A stretch of 64,000 nucleotides of DNA, taken from Isoetes taiwanensis. Lineage: Eukaryota; Streptophyta; Lycopodiopsida; Isoetales; Isoetaceae. Within the stretch, counting starts at the first letter, position 1. The number at the start of each line of letters is the position of its first letter. Location: positions 19,228,438 to 19,292,437 of the forward strand of contig JAJEKV010000013.1 in NCBI GenBank assembly GCA_021234155.1, read 5' to 3'. Of the stretch, positions 10,590 to 23,186 are shown piece by piece. The translations under genes were made by a program, and so were the position numbers. Below the pieces are notes generated by a model that saw only the letters and a list, made by a program, of their open reading frames with translations, had not been told where the DNA came from and searched no databases.

Positions 10590-12660
10590 TCAGTCCGCTA
10601 CCGCCACCCCGTGTCCGATCTGCGTCGCTTCCTTCCTGCCCAAGCGTACAACATTGCTCACAACCTCAGTCCCCTCATCACTCATCCGGATCTTTATGGG
10701 CTCAACCTTCTTCAATCGTACTTTAACACCCCCAACATACCTACATCCATCATTCCCCAGGGCCATCGCTCTTCCTTCAACCATCATCTCCCAGGGTGCT
10801 AACGGCTATCCACATGTCTCCCTTTAGCCTACCCGTGAATATCCTTTCCACGTTTCCCCAGCTTTCTTCCCCGCTTTTACAACCTTACGGATCTCAAAAC
10901 CAATGTCCGGCCAGGTTTCTCAACCGGCGCCACCCCTTCATCGGTCCGGCAGGCACAATACCACATCCACCTCAACCTCAATATCCCTCACTATCTCGCT
11001 TTCGTCTGAGCCCAAAGACTTTCACATCTACCTTTTTTGACTGGAACCGACTTATCCCACCTTTGGCAACACGAAGGCAAACCGTTAGGACCAAAGTGCT
11101 CAGCCCCACATGGAAGAATTTGAGGCTCTAGCTGTCCTAAATGGTCACGCATAACCTCAACCGAAATTCCACATCTTTTCAATTACAACTGGCTGGAAGT
11201 TTTCCTCATCAATGGCTCATGTCCAACAAAAGCCATTGGAAACAAGGCTGGTCCGAAATGCGCGACCGCTTCGTCTCATTACGGGACCACTGATGATGAT
11301 CAACTTCATCTCAAGCAACTCAATGAACTTCAACAAGAGCCCACATTTTGAGTCTCGCCTGGATTTTATGGATCGACTTCACATTCTGCAAGTAAGCTCA
11401 AGGGAGTACCCTACCGTGAGCCGCATTTTGGCCCGGTTTCTCCAGGACTTCCCCGCTATTCGGGACTCATGATCAATACACGGCCCAAAAACTTTGAGCA
11501 GGCTATCGACCTTTGTCAATCACTCCGCCAATGTTTCCCTCCCAGGCGGGGCTCTTCAAGAGCTCCCGCTCATTCCACCTCGGCCATGGTTCCACAAACG
11601 GCCGTTCAGCCTCAACACGCTAATCCAGCGCGCAGTCAAATCACGGTGCCATATTTGTAAATATCAAGGCTATTTGGCCAATGAGTGCAACTCCACCAAT
11701 GGCTCCGCCTCATTGCAAAGCGATGCAACATGTGCAATCATGCCACGGAAGAGTGCACTTCGCACTCATCCCACACCGTTCGCAACAAAATGGTTTATCA
11801 AGTGCAAACCACACCTCAGCCACAATCGCACTATCGCTGACCACCTCTTCAGGGTCGCAGCCCACGCAACTCTATCGACAGTCAGACCAACCACGGGATC
11901 CAACCAACGTCCTCCTTTTGATCCTTCTAAAGCTCAAGTGTTATCTTTGTCGTGAATGGGGTCATACCACCACCCCGGCGTGTCCTCAACTTCCACAAGT
12001 TCAGGTACAGCTTCCTGGTACAAATCAGACCACATCGGTCCGCCTCACGGCTTACCAACTCTGGCTCGCTAATGGCAAACAAGGCCCGCGACTAGTTCTT
12101 AAGAAGCCACCAAGAGCGCCTCAGCAATCACGCTATCAACCCGACTCCACCAAATCAACCTCACCGGATCAACAAGCCCAAGAGGAAATTTTTGGTGCAC
12201 TTAATCCCCGAGTCAACCCGTCCAAATTGGGTTGGTTTAGTTTCACGCTGCACCAAGGCATCGCCCATGACTATTATTGAAGGGGCACGCCAATACGCGC
12301 TGCAGTTGACACCATTCCTCATGGGGACGAAAAAAAGGTTCACTTTGCACCGACTTGGAAAAGCTCATGCCACATGTCATGCCCAAAGTTCGCCAAAGCA
12401 TTTTGAATCTCATGCAAAGGCTGGCGAAGGCCGCGACATTGGCAAATGTTCATGCCACCACTAGAGCTCAACAAAGACAAGATACACCTTCAACATCTCA
12501 ACCTCCACGCTCTCAGACATATCCCAATATTGCAGCCGAGGTTGACTTACTCAAAGAAGTTGCTGCTTCCCTGCCACGCACTCCAGCGCAGTGGAACCAG
12601 CGCATCCTTTTTCTCATGTACCTCTCGAACTCCAAGAGGAGCTCGCCAAGATCAAAATTC
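10590..12660 (+). pseudogene. gag region of the Ty3/gypsy element
   Basis: Frame-shifted pieces read as gag. Knuckle-like motifs are CHICKYQGYLANEC at 11647-11688 (CX2CX4HX4C with His to Tyr), a damaged C..CNHATEEC block near 11725-11755 in another frame, and CYLCREWGHTTTPAC at 11939-11983. The segment before them (about 11200-11470) should be the gag core. No frame is open across the whole region, so no functional gag can be made from this reading. Confidence 0.65.
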
Positions 12661-12779
12661 CTTTAAGCTTGGCAACCATTTTAAAACTCTGTCCCGCTCT
12701 CAAGGACCGTTACCACTCCCCAACTGTTTTAGTTGGGGCTGTGGCTACCTCTACACCACGGGTCCATGCCCGCGTGGAA

Positions 12780-13040
12780 ATCACAAAGTCAACCATGTTC
12801 AAATCGATGGAGGTAGTGCAGTCAATCTCATCGGGATAAACTCCATAAAAACAAATGGGCATCACGCAACTCTTTTCGTTGCCCATATGACATCAAATTG
12901 GCTAATGGCCATATCCACGAGACCTCAAAAAGGCGTCACACCTATTCTTCACATCAACATAGGTGATCTCCGCTTTCCCATGGAATTTGGGGTGTGTGGA
13001 AAGGCTGGCGAAGATCCGGTGACTATGAAATGCTGGTAGG
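12780..13040 (+). pseudogene. Retroviral-type aspartic protease region
   Basis: HVQIDGGSAVNLI at about 12797-12835 matches the D-x-G-S active-site loop and following helix start of gypsy proteases; Gly replaces the usual Ser/Thr after Asp, a form seen in some plant elements. A downstream DYEMLVGRPF (about 13018-13047, shifted frame) fits the C-terminal protease block before RT. Confidence 0.6.
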
Positions 13041-13839
13041 GAGACCTTTTTCTCCGCCGGGGCAAAGAGTATCCATTATCGGGCCGCGGACCCGGTTAGT
13101 CATCACCGATGGTCATCTCAATGCCACCATGGACTTGCAAGCAGGCAGGGGCTCATTTACGTTGACAATCGCGGAACCCTCTCTCGAACTCCATTACGAA
13201 AGAAGCTCAAAATATTTATCACGTTCAGGCTCCACCTCGTAGACCGCCTCTCGTCATCCTACCCCGAATATGCCGATCCTTGGGAGAAATGACTCTTTGA
13301 TCAGGACCAGGCCGTGGCTGCCTTATTTGACCCTATCTATCCGCTCCTTGCAATCAAATCCAACGCGTTGATCACTTTTCGGATATCGACACTCTCGCAA
13401 CTCCCGTTGATGTACACGCCGAGAAAAAGCAACCAACTGCTAGATGACATGCGCAAACCTCTTTTTCACCACGCAAAGTGCCACGCATCGGTTATGCTCC
13501 AACCTCCTGGTACACACATTGTCCGGGATAAAGTCATACCCCCATATTCCAGACTCCGGAGAGATTGTGGATGTTGGCAACAATCAACTTTGTCGCATTC
13601 TTCGCACACCTTCCGCTCCCTTATCATTATCCGGGGCCGTCAAACGCCGTTCAAAAAATTCAAACACATTTTACCGGAGTTACAAAAGATCTTGGGGAAT
13701 CAACAAAAGCTTGGGGGAACTCACCATTCCTACCAAATCGTGCGACCCATTAGCAACGACGATGATGTGCTCCAACCCTAATTACCGTGATCGTGGCGTC
13801 AAAGGCGGGAAATTGACAAACTCCTTCTTTGCCGGAGTG

Positions 13840-15005
13840 TTTGATCTATGAGGTCAAACATTCTGAATGGGTGAGCCCCATCGTCATTGCCCTTAAGCAC
13901 AATGGTAAGCTCCGCGTCAAGTGTAGACTATCGAAACTCAATCCCACCCGAGGTGATCATTTTCCACTTCCCTTCACGAGACCAAGTTCCGAAGAAGTGG
14001 TGGACATGAGATGTACTCCTTTATGGATGGTTTTTCTGGCTACAATCGGATCTCCATCAAAGAATCCGATCAACTCAAGACCACTTTCACCACCCGTGGG
14101 GGCACTTTTGCCTACAAGGTGGTTCCTTTTGGATTATCAACTCTCCTTCAACATTTCAACGCATCATGCTCTCGTTTTTCCATGATTTCATGAAGGAAAA
14201 TCCCTTCTTGCAAATTTTTCAAGATGACTTTCTACGGTTCCATGGCTGACCATTTGGATAAATTGGAACTTCGTCTTCCAAAATGTGATGAGTCCGGCAT
14301 TAGTCTCAATCACGAGAAATGCACCTTTTGCCACTTCGTGTCTCGTTAGGGCCATGTTGTCGCAAAGCCGGGAATCACCCGATCCTGCCAAAATCAGTTA
14401 TTTGCTCAAGGCTCAAGCACCGACCAATATCAAAGAGACACGCTCTTTCACGGGAAAGGTCAATTATTACTCCACCTTCATACACGGATGGACGCCATTG
14501 CGGATCCCATTCATAAACTCACGGGTGTGAATCCACACGGGCTTGGAATTCCAGGCGGAGCTTTTTTCCAACGGAAGCTTTTTGCTTACTCGGGCACCGG
14601 TTCTTGTTCCTCCTCAATGGGACAAGCCCTTTCCCGTTCATGTCGATGTCACCGGTTTGCTATTGGAGCTGTTCTTTCTCAAGAATATGTCGCGCTGGCG
14701 ATAAACCAAATCGCTTCGCCAGCCGAAAACTCAATTACCATTGGCGCAACTATTACGCCCGCGGGCGTGAAGCTTTGGGTCTCATTTTTCTGTGTCCAGC
14801 GCTTCCGTCATTACAGCTTTGGGCAGTCAAATCCAAGTTCTTGTGGACCATCAAGCACTCCTCTATTTGATCAACAAGTCCACGCACGGCCGCATTGCTT
14901 TCGTTGGGTCCTTCTTCTCCAAGAATTTGCTCCTTTTGAAATGGTTCATAAGGCTGGCAAATCTCATGTTGTTCCGGATTATCTTTCACGCATCCCACGG
15001 ATGAT
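13840..15005 (+). pseudogene. Reverse transcriptase and RNase H of the Ty3/gypsy element
   Basis: RT blocks in order: KHSEWVSPIVIALKHNGKLR (13857-13916), LNP..GDHFPLPF, YSFMDGFSGYN (14014-14046, holding a conserved Asp), KTTFTT.GGTFAYKVVPFGL, and a degenerate FQDDF at the YxDD position (near 14220). RNase H follows: AIGAVLSQEY, RFASRKLNYHWRNYYARGRE (near 14707-14770) and VDHQALLYLINKSTH (14830-14885). The end is HKAGKSHVVPDYLSRI (14947-14995). At least five frame changes. Confidence 0.8.
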
Positions 15006-15259
15006 CCCAAGAATGGGGTCTCGACGCCTTCCCCGATGCTCAACTCTTTTTAGTCGCGGCAACACCACATTGGTTCCATGATTTTCAGTTACCTCCCTCA
15101 CAGGTGCTCTTCCACCGGAAGCGAGACGCTCTCTCACGCAGCGACAATCCTTGCCGCCATCAATTTCTCCGAGAGGTCATGACTACACCATGGTTCTTAG
15201 GACATCTCTACAAAAAGGTAAGGACACCATCCAGCCGGGTGTGTTCTACCTCATGAAGT

Positions 15260-16330
15260 TCGGACATTGTTAGAAGCTCATCGGGGGCTCCGGTGGGTGG
15301 TCATTTTCATGGTGACACCACACGCGCAAAAATCCTTCTCGCGGGGTATTATTGGCCCACGCTCTTCAAAGATGCTCCACGCCCACGCCAGTACATGTGA
15401 CGCTTGCCGGTGGGGGGGCCACGGCGTGGCGGCTCTTCCCTTGACGCGGTCATGCGCCCACTTCCCTTCAGCAAATGGGGAATGGACTTTGTGGGACCTA
15501 TAGATCCTCCCTGCGAGGGCACACCCTTTCGTGCGATACATACTGGTTCTCACCGACTACGCCACCAAAATGGAAGCTTGTGCACTTCGGACAACACCGC
15601 TGCAAGACAGCTAGAGTCCTCTATCAACAAATCATCACGCGGGGATTCGGGCTGCCCCGCGAAAGCTGGTCGATTGGACCGTGGTGTTCATTTCATCAAT
15701 CATACTATCAAAGAGCCGACGGATTATCTCGATACATCATCACAAAGAGCACACCTTACTATCCTCAAGGCAATGGGTTGGCGAGAAAGCACCAACAAAA
15801 CTACGGTCACCATTCTCAAGAAAATTTGTGGCGCTTCCCGCCTGGATTGGGAGACAAAACTTTCCCTCTTGTTCTTTGGGCCTACAATACTTGTTTCCAA
15901 GATTGCTACGGGTCACACTCCTTTTAAATTGGTTTATGGTGGGGGAAGCTCTCATGCCATTTGAATACATCCTTCCAACACCAAGTTTTCAGCTGCTATT
16001 GCTCATAACCCACCGGCTGCTCTCAAAGAACGGGTCTATCAATTAGAACAGTTGGATGAACTTGAAGGGATGCTTATATTCGTGTTCTTCATGGACAACA
16101 GTTGCAAAAATCTTTACATGACAAGCGTTTGAAGATAAAAACATTCAAAGAAGGAGATTTGGTTCTTCTTTATGATTCAGTACAAAATTTTCCGGGGTAA
16201 ACTCAAGTTTCGTTGGCTTGGCCCTTATCAAATTGTTCAAGTGGTTAGACCAAAAGCGTTTTTCCAACTAGGCTGAATTAGATGGCACTCCATTACCTAC
16301 ATTGGTTAATGGTTTTAGATCTCAAAGCAT
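15260..16330 (+). pseudogene. Integrase of the Ty3/gypsy element
   Basis: An HHCC-type N-terminal zinc domain is readable across frames (HFHGD near 15300, CDACR at 15400). The core begins PFSKWGMDFVGPI (15463-15501, first catalytic Asp). A second Asp block, LDRGVHFINHTI, is at 15679-15714. The third block, YYPQGNGLA (15757-15783), reads Arg where Glu is expected, beside a one-base frame break. The C-terminal part ends AELDGTPLPTLVNGF (16276-16318), as in plant non-chromodomain gypsy elements. Frame shifts throughout. Confidence 0.75.
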
Positions 16331-19300
16331 TTCATCACACCGAGAAAGTGAACATCAACACACGGAATACGCAGTTCAAGAAGCAAACACCACGTAAAGT
16401 GACTAGAAAGGCGGTAGATTATATTATAGTGGAGATTTTTACAAAATGTGGGCGCAGCCGGCTATTTCGCTATGGGCACCGCCCTATATACAAAAGGACT
16501 CGAGCCCCTATCTACCAGATCCTAAGAGGAAAAACCCTCTACTCAGGGTTGGGCAGGTGATGCGAGGAGATGGTAGAGGTTCCGCTCGGTCCCGGGAGAT
16601 CGAGAACCACCTCCATCCCGTTGGTCTTCGGGCGGGATGCTCAGCCATCCCGGCACACCGTCCCGTCCATGCGAATGCCACCCCGGTTGTGGCGGCGCCG
16701 AGATCGAACAATTCATCTTCAAGTGATCCACTCCGGCCGGTTAGTGGGCATGGTGCAATCTTTCGTTCAAGCCCGAAGAGCCATACTTGGCGCCATCGGA
16801 TGCCGCCGTTTTTCTCGGTTCGTCTTATATAATGGCCCGAGGACCTCCTTGTCGGCGTGGACCAATCACACAAATGCATGCGTGTTTGCAATGCAAAATT
16901 TTGTTTCTAAAAGGAGAATTCGTTCTCCCCTAGCATATCTAGCCATGGTACCTTCGACACATTCTTTTAATGATATCCCGCCCGGGGTTTACCCGGCATT
17001 GAATGTCCTTCCCTTCTTTCCACCCCCGTCCCGAACATTAATGGGTGTCCTTTGCCATCGTCACATCCGATCTTTTTCTTTCACGTCTCATCCTCCACAG
17101 TTCATTGCTTCTCCCCGTTTTTGGGACTTAGCCAAATTTTTGCCTCTCAATACCCTTCTTTGCATCTTTTGATTTTGGCACCATCAGCGGTTTCAGGTTC
17201 GACTCTTCATACCTCTTAGCCTCCCGGTTTATTAAGCCTAAAACAAACCTTTTAAGTTCCCTCGCATGCCGTCCTCCGTGCTTTCGACTTTTCGTCTTCC
17301 GCCTTTGGCATCCCTCTTAGTTCGCACATCATTCCCATGGCTGCCCAAGATTTTCTACACTTCAAGCTCTTCGCTCCCAAGGATCCAGGCCCTTTTTGCA
17401 TCTGTGTATCTTTCTTGGCCCACTTTCCGGTGAAACCCTTGTTGGCCCAAATAAAAGAATTGCGAACGACACCCGACTTCTGAATTCTCTCAAATGGAAC
17501 TTAGGCTCCCAAATCGACCCGATTCTAGTTCATCGCCAATATCGTTAACGCTAAGGTTACACCACCTGTGGTCGATGGCACCACTATTTCATTGACTCAA
17601 CATTTGATTTCTGAGGTATTTCATATTCCTTGCACACTCCTTGTGTATCATGGTGCGCTATCTCTGGGGATATTGATGTCCGCGAGTTTGGTGCACACTT
17701 ATCATGCCAATGTCCATCGTCGACCAATATCGACAAGCCTCCCGAGACCTTTTTGTTAAATTTACGTGGCGAAAATTCCTTGGGTATTCTATCAAGAACA
17801 CCCATATCAATAAGCCTTTCTATAACCTGGTCCTCCTTTGCTACACACTCCAAACACCACATAGATTGGCCCCAAATGATGTTCTATCGTCTTCTCCAAG
17901 AAATGGACCGCCTTAGGGTACCACTTCCATTTACGAAGTTTACGTGGGAGGGCACTTTCAAGCCCTCATCCGTCATTACTTCCCTCCCACACCACCAAAT
18001 TCTCATAATTCCACTCAGCTCCTTCCAATCACTCACCAAGTTGGCACTTCCGCCCGTCTTCCCACGGTCATGACCACGGTCACACTCATGTCATTTGTTT
18101 CCTCCTCGCTACACCATCCACTTCACACCATTTTCCCGGACCTCCCAAACCCGGGCAACACCGGCTCCACCACCACAACACCCTCGTCGGTTGTTGTATC
18201 CGGTATCGGCGGGATGCTCCAAGTACGCTTGCTCTTAAGTTACAAGAATCCCAAGGCGCTCTTATGGCCCGGGGTTCAGCCCGCTTTCGAGGCCTCGATC
18301 GCGGTACACACCAAGACCTTCAGCCGCTTTGCCCAAGTTAACTTTTGAGGCCAAACTTCAAGACAAGCATGAAGCTCTCTTACGGGCTCATGCCGATCTC
18401 AAAAGTACACAAGCTCAAATCAGCCAACTTCGGGCCGTCGAGGCTCGGCTCGGTCGAAATTCAGACTTTATTGGAGCACAACAAGTCTAAAGCAGCTCTC
18501 AAAGTACCAAGGACGCAGATATTGCTAAACTCAGCGCCTTGTACTTTCGAATCGTGAAAATTTCAGCACTCAAGTTCAAAATCTTTCACCGGGGCGCTCA
18601 AGTCGCCTCCTTGACGGGCCGGCTTTCTATTAACGAACCTCTCTAGCTCACCTCTCTTCAAGATCGCCTTTACGAGGTGCGTAAAGCGAGAAAATACTAG
18701 ATGGCGGAGATTGCCGTGCTTCGTCTCAATACACCGGGGAAATCCTCCTCCCAGGTCAATCCTTTTTCGAACGGGTCCGTGACCAGTCACCGCTTTGCTC
18801 CTCGAAAGGGACAATCGGATCAATTGATCTCGAACAACGATTGCAAAACAAGTTATTCGGTCTCACGATGAGGCTCAAGCAAAACTTGGCCTTGACCGCA
18901 ATTCTTCCGCAGAATGCCAGTTGACTTCCCGGCTCCCTCCCGCTATCATGATTATGTGGTTTGCTCGGCGCCACCTCTTCCTTTCAAAGTGGCACGCTGC
19001 CGATGGCCCCAATGGATATCCCACTAAGCGATGGCTGATTTTCTTCCCGGATTTGGCGGGGAACTCTCCATTGAGGACAAAGGGTTGTCTTTGTGCCCTT
19101 GTCGTCTTTGATCTCATACTTGCCGATCGGACTTTCTCACCTTGAGTGGTTCAGCCCATGGCTTACATCTTTCATGATTTCTATCGGGTGATACGGGAAA
19201 ACTTTGGAAATGGGCCCACGCCGACTTTTCCGGGGTGACCCTATTGTGCAATGGGTGCTTCGGGATAACAATCCATATCTTGCGGATCCCGCCGGACCCA

Positions 19301-20270
19301 AACTCTTCATCGAGTACATGCCCGAGCTTGCCAATCATTTATCTCTCGGTTGGCGAAGCGCTGCAACAAATTAGGAAGTATCTAGGACATCGAAGATCTT
19401 CCCTATGCACAAATTTATATCTTGACACCTCGGCTGGTTACAATCGGTTACAAGCTCGTTGGATAGCAAGGCGGTCCCACGGGATGGGATAGCCCTCTGT
19501 CAACTCGGCTCTGCTTCTCTTTGGGATCGTTGGTGTGGGGATCCGTCGAGCTTGTCGATCCAATTGTGGAGATCGCTTTCGGAACCCACGCCCATACGGG
19601 CATGGTTCCTTCTCCCTATGCTTCCACGGCGTCCCTCCACGCCTGGTTTCTGACTTCGATTGGCCTTCCTTTTTGGACCAAGGTCATGGATGGTCATGCG
19701 GGCTGGACACCACCTCGGATCTCGGCCGGATCTTCGATTGGGATCCACGTTTTGTTCGCCGCTCACATTGGGAAGAAGGTGCCACTCACGGACAACACCA
19801 CCAATTGGATCTACATTGCTAATGGCGTGGTTGGCAAGCGGCCCGCTGACGGATGCTTCATGGTCTCAACACCTTCTTGCGCATGCCTCCACCTCACCTG
19901 ATCCTTTCCATCTTCAAGATTTTGCGTTGCCCTCAAATGCATTTTGCTAAGCTCCTTAAATCGGGGCGTCCCATTTTTCAATCGCAATCCAAAAATGTCA
20001 GTGCCTTTGGCCTTCGGACTGTCTCCTCATGGAATGTCGGTACATTTCTTGTGACAGCCACGCCGCCCTTGAAGACATGGTCCGCTCTCGCTTTTCTCAT
20101 AGATGCGATCCTGCCCTTTGGCCACAACACTCCTCAAGCTCTTCAATCACGCCCGGGATCTCATAAGCCGCACCATAATGGTGCCCGGCCCTCACTCCCT
20201 CGGGTGAGGATCACTTTCAGAATGGCTTCCCGCCTCAAACGCTTCCTCCTTTTCTTTCCTCTGAGTGTCG
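16330..20270 (+). other. Extra 3' segment of the Ty3/gypsy element, between integrase and 3' LTR
   Basis: About 4 kb inside the element. Short frames carry some protein sense on plus: MAAQDFLHFKLFAPKDPGPF near 17338, PPVVDGTTISL near 17562, and an Ala/Leu/Gln-rich possible coiled coil near 18345-18540. The minus frame 16891-16508 is also open. Plant Athila and Tat elements carry an additional sense or antisense ORF at this position; this could be its decayed remains. No domain can be named with confidence. Confidence 0.4.
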
Positions 20271-20285
20271 TTTGGTGGGGGGGTT
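20270..20285 (+). other. Polypurine tract
   Basis: A G-rich run (GGTGGGGGGGG) lies directly upstream of the 3' LTR, where plus-strand priming occurs in LTR elements. Confidence 0.55.
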
Positions 20286-20863
20286 GAATCTTTTGTGCCC
20301 CCGGTACAGGACTATTCATGCATAATGACTGCACCAGGTCAAGCTCAAGGATCCTCGATCCAACCACGGGGTCCGGACATCCAAAGGCTCCACAGAAGAC
20401 CAAGCGGCGAACCCACGGTCAAAGCCTTTGGTCATCAACAAGAGGCTGAGACAAAGTGACGACCCGTCACTGCCAGCGTCGGCGGAGCGTGATTCTAGGC
20501 ACTTCAAGAGGCACCAACATTCCTACAGAATCGGGGCCTCCTTCGAGTCGGGCACGCCCAGATCAAAGTGTGTCTATATTGGGCCCAAGGCCATTGTACT
20601 ATATATATGAGTAGAGTTAGCTCATAAGTTTTAGATGAGTTTTGAGTCTTGTCTCCTTTCAAGTTTTCTCTCTATTCTGAGAGCTCATGTATTTTCATCA
20701 TTGATATCAAGGAAGCTTATCATCTTTTCTCTCATTTGCTCTGTTCTCCTTTTTTCTTCTCTTTCGAAGAAATCCCAGCGTGACATAGTCCCGGGACTCT
20801 CTGTTAGATCCATCGGTCCTCACAGAGGGTCATCTTCGGGAGTTCCGAACCTGCACCCAAACA
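20285..20863 (+). repeat. 3' LTR of the Ty3/gypsy element
   Basis: Aligns with 9836-10411 from CGGTACAGGACTATTCATGC through to ACCCAAACA. It is followed directly by the target duplication ATAGT (20864-20868). Its first few bases differ from the 5' LTR, so the left edge is uncertain by a few bases. Confidence 0.85.
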
Positions 20864-21199
20864 ATAGTAATTTGAATTTCGGCGGCATGCTCTTCAACAA
20901 CCTTCTACGGTGTACATGCATATGTTGGTGGAAATTTCGGGGATGAAGCTTGAGCACAAGATGCTGCTCCTGCAATATAGCTAGCAAGCAATTACTCGTA
21001 CTTACAACCACTATATCTGAGAAAGAAACAATATGAAAGATTGATGTGACAGGTTTTCCTCAGCCGTGGATGTAAGAATTCAAATATCCAAGGGCAGGAA
21101 GAATGTCGTCCTCAAACTTGTCTAAAGTGCCATAATAGCAGTGTTTTTCCCTCTCTAGCCAGACTCACATACTAACATAAGAATCCCAAAATCAGAAGT

Positions 21200-21560
21200 T
21201 GGACTGAAGTCGATGTCGCCGATGTCCACCACAACAAAGGTCTTCCATCAACCATGGCACTTCCATGCATCCAAAGACCACCGGGCCGCCTCTGGGTGGC
21301 AAAACTACTCTAGCAATCTGTCCTAGGATTATAAATCTCAGCCCAAACCACTAGAGTTCTCCAACGAGGCAAAACAACTTCCAAAAACATAAATTATATC
21401 CTCAATTGTGCCCACTGTGGCAAATTCTCTAAGAACATGCGTACAAGCTCTTTTCTTCCATATTCCTTCTGAAGGCAAATAGAAAATATTGACCTATATG
21501 CAACTCCAAAGTCGGGACCTTCTATGATGTAGATCGCAGAAGTCAGAAAATTGGGATTAC
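21200..21560 (-). pseudogene. Kelch-repeat (F-box/kelch-like) protein remnant
   Basis: Minus-strand pieces read EGIWKKRACTHVLREFATVG, then DIIYVFGS, AEIYNPRTDC and LWMHGSAMVDGR across two frames. Order and spacing fit kelch blades (hydrophobic-YVFG, then EIYNP, then a W block and the next blade). One stop and one frame change lie within 300 bases. No start, F-box or flanking exons found. The rest of 20869-23186 shows nothing I can support. Confidence 0.4.
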
Positions 21561-23186
21561 AAAATCCATTGTACAGACTATAGTTGACAACACAAGTGTT
21601 AGAAATACTTGAATAGTTATATACTAACTAGTTGCATGGTGTATATCTTTACTGCAAGCAATTTATAAATATGATGATGCTTTGAAGCTACGGCTATGAT
21701 GTTTGCCTGTGCTTCGAACAAATAATAAATCAAGAGCTAATCTAAAAGTGATCCAAAGCTCTTTAACCTGGGAGTGCTACAATGCATGCAACTCTTATGT
21801 AGGAGACCATTTAACAGTAGATACCATCATTAGGCATATATATAACTGGAATTGGCCAGCTCTCTCATAAATTGTTGTTAAGTCCATATATGTATAACCA
21901 GGATGTCCATGAGAAAGCAAGGTATTGGCCAGCTCTCTCAAAGTTCTTTTCCTCAGCCTATATACATTTAACACTTAATGTTTCATGCCTTGGAAGAGCA
22001 TTCAGTGCATATGATGCAATCATGGGTGCAATCATGGAATCCAGTAAAATACCATGCTACAATACCTGTAAAGATAGCTTGAAAACAATCGAAGGCACAA
22101 GTTTCCATCTCAAAATCACACCAAAACTCTTCTTGCCAGAAGTCGGCACAAGCCAAACACTATAGAACAATAACAAGAAGAACAAGAAGGGCCCTCATAA
22201 GTCAGCATCTTCATGGAGATGTGGATTTTGTCTTGATGGGTTCAGTACACGAAAGAAAAAAAAAAAAACTGAAGTCCCATCACCAGAGCCAAAAAATGAT
22301 AAGATGCTCCAAGGTAAAGGCGAATCTGAAATATATCAGCAACAACAAAATTTAGCACCCAAATCCCAAGGAGAAACAGGAACAAGAAGATTTCTATCAT
22401 GTGCCTCCCCATCGCGAGGATCTCCGGAATTTTCTTTACTTTCTAATTTTTCTAACCGTAGATGTGAAATTATACAGATCGAACGGCATGGAATCAATTC
22501 GGCCTATGTGGCATGACGCGTGGCATATCTAGAATCCCAGCAAATGGGTCACCTCTCGGGTTAGGCAACCCTGCTAAACAAATTTAAATAGACGAAAAAC
22601 GGTGGACCACAAATTATAGGGCCAAACAGCCAAGATTTTTTGAGCTTAAAAACACAGTCGATCCACGCTTTTGCCCGATCTTCAATCCGTTGGCCCCCCT
22701 CGCCCCGTCCCGCTTTTTCCGGCCCCCCCGTCCCCTTCTAACCGGCGCCGCCAATATTTCCGGCGGATAGTTGCCGGAAAAGCAAAAAAGGGACAAAATT
22801 TCAGGGTCCCTGTTTTTTCGTTGGCAAATTTTTGTGACCAGAAAATTTCGCCTGAAATTTTCAGCTGACGTGGCGGGGCCACGCTGCTCACAAAAATTTC
22901 GCCTTCCAAAAGTATGCAAATTTAAATCGGTTCCATAAGGAACTATATGCCTTGATTTAAAAATCCCAACGAGAACAGAATTTCTAACGTGAGCTAGACA
23001 CTGAAACAGAACGGACAACATATGAGTGTGCTGCATCATGCTAGAATACATCTGAGAACAGGATGACAAGCGGTTGAATGGGCAAGCGCCACGGAGTAAG
23101 TCCTCTCAGCCCAAAACGAATTTATATCTGCACTGGTATGCATGCGTACATGTTCTTTCCAATTGGTTTATTGTACATCGTAGTGC

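Larger units (their letters stand above)
9836..20863 (+). mobile_element. Full-length Ty3/gypsy LTR retrotransposon, decayed
   Basis: Flanked by the 5-base target duplication ATAGT (9831-9835 and 20864-20868). LTRs start TG and end CA. Internal order is gag with zinc knuckles, protease, reverse transcriptase, RNase H, integrase, then about 4 kb of further sequence, a polypurine tract and the 3' LTR. Protease-RT-RNase H-integrase order defines Ty3/gypsy. No chromodomain is evident after integrase, and the long 3' segment resembles the layout of Athila/Tat-type plant elements. Frames change every few hundred bases. A clear primer-binding site is not seen after the 5' LTR. Confidence 0.9.

Noticed and set aside
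22614-23069. 151-codon minus-strand frame with Gly/Arg-rich stretch
   Set aside because: Plus strand is equally open; low-complexity residues come from a GC-rich patch with a short ATTTTC/GAAAAT inverted repeat. No gene evidence.
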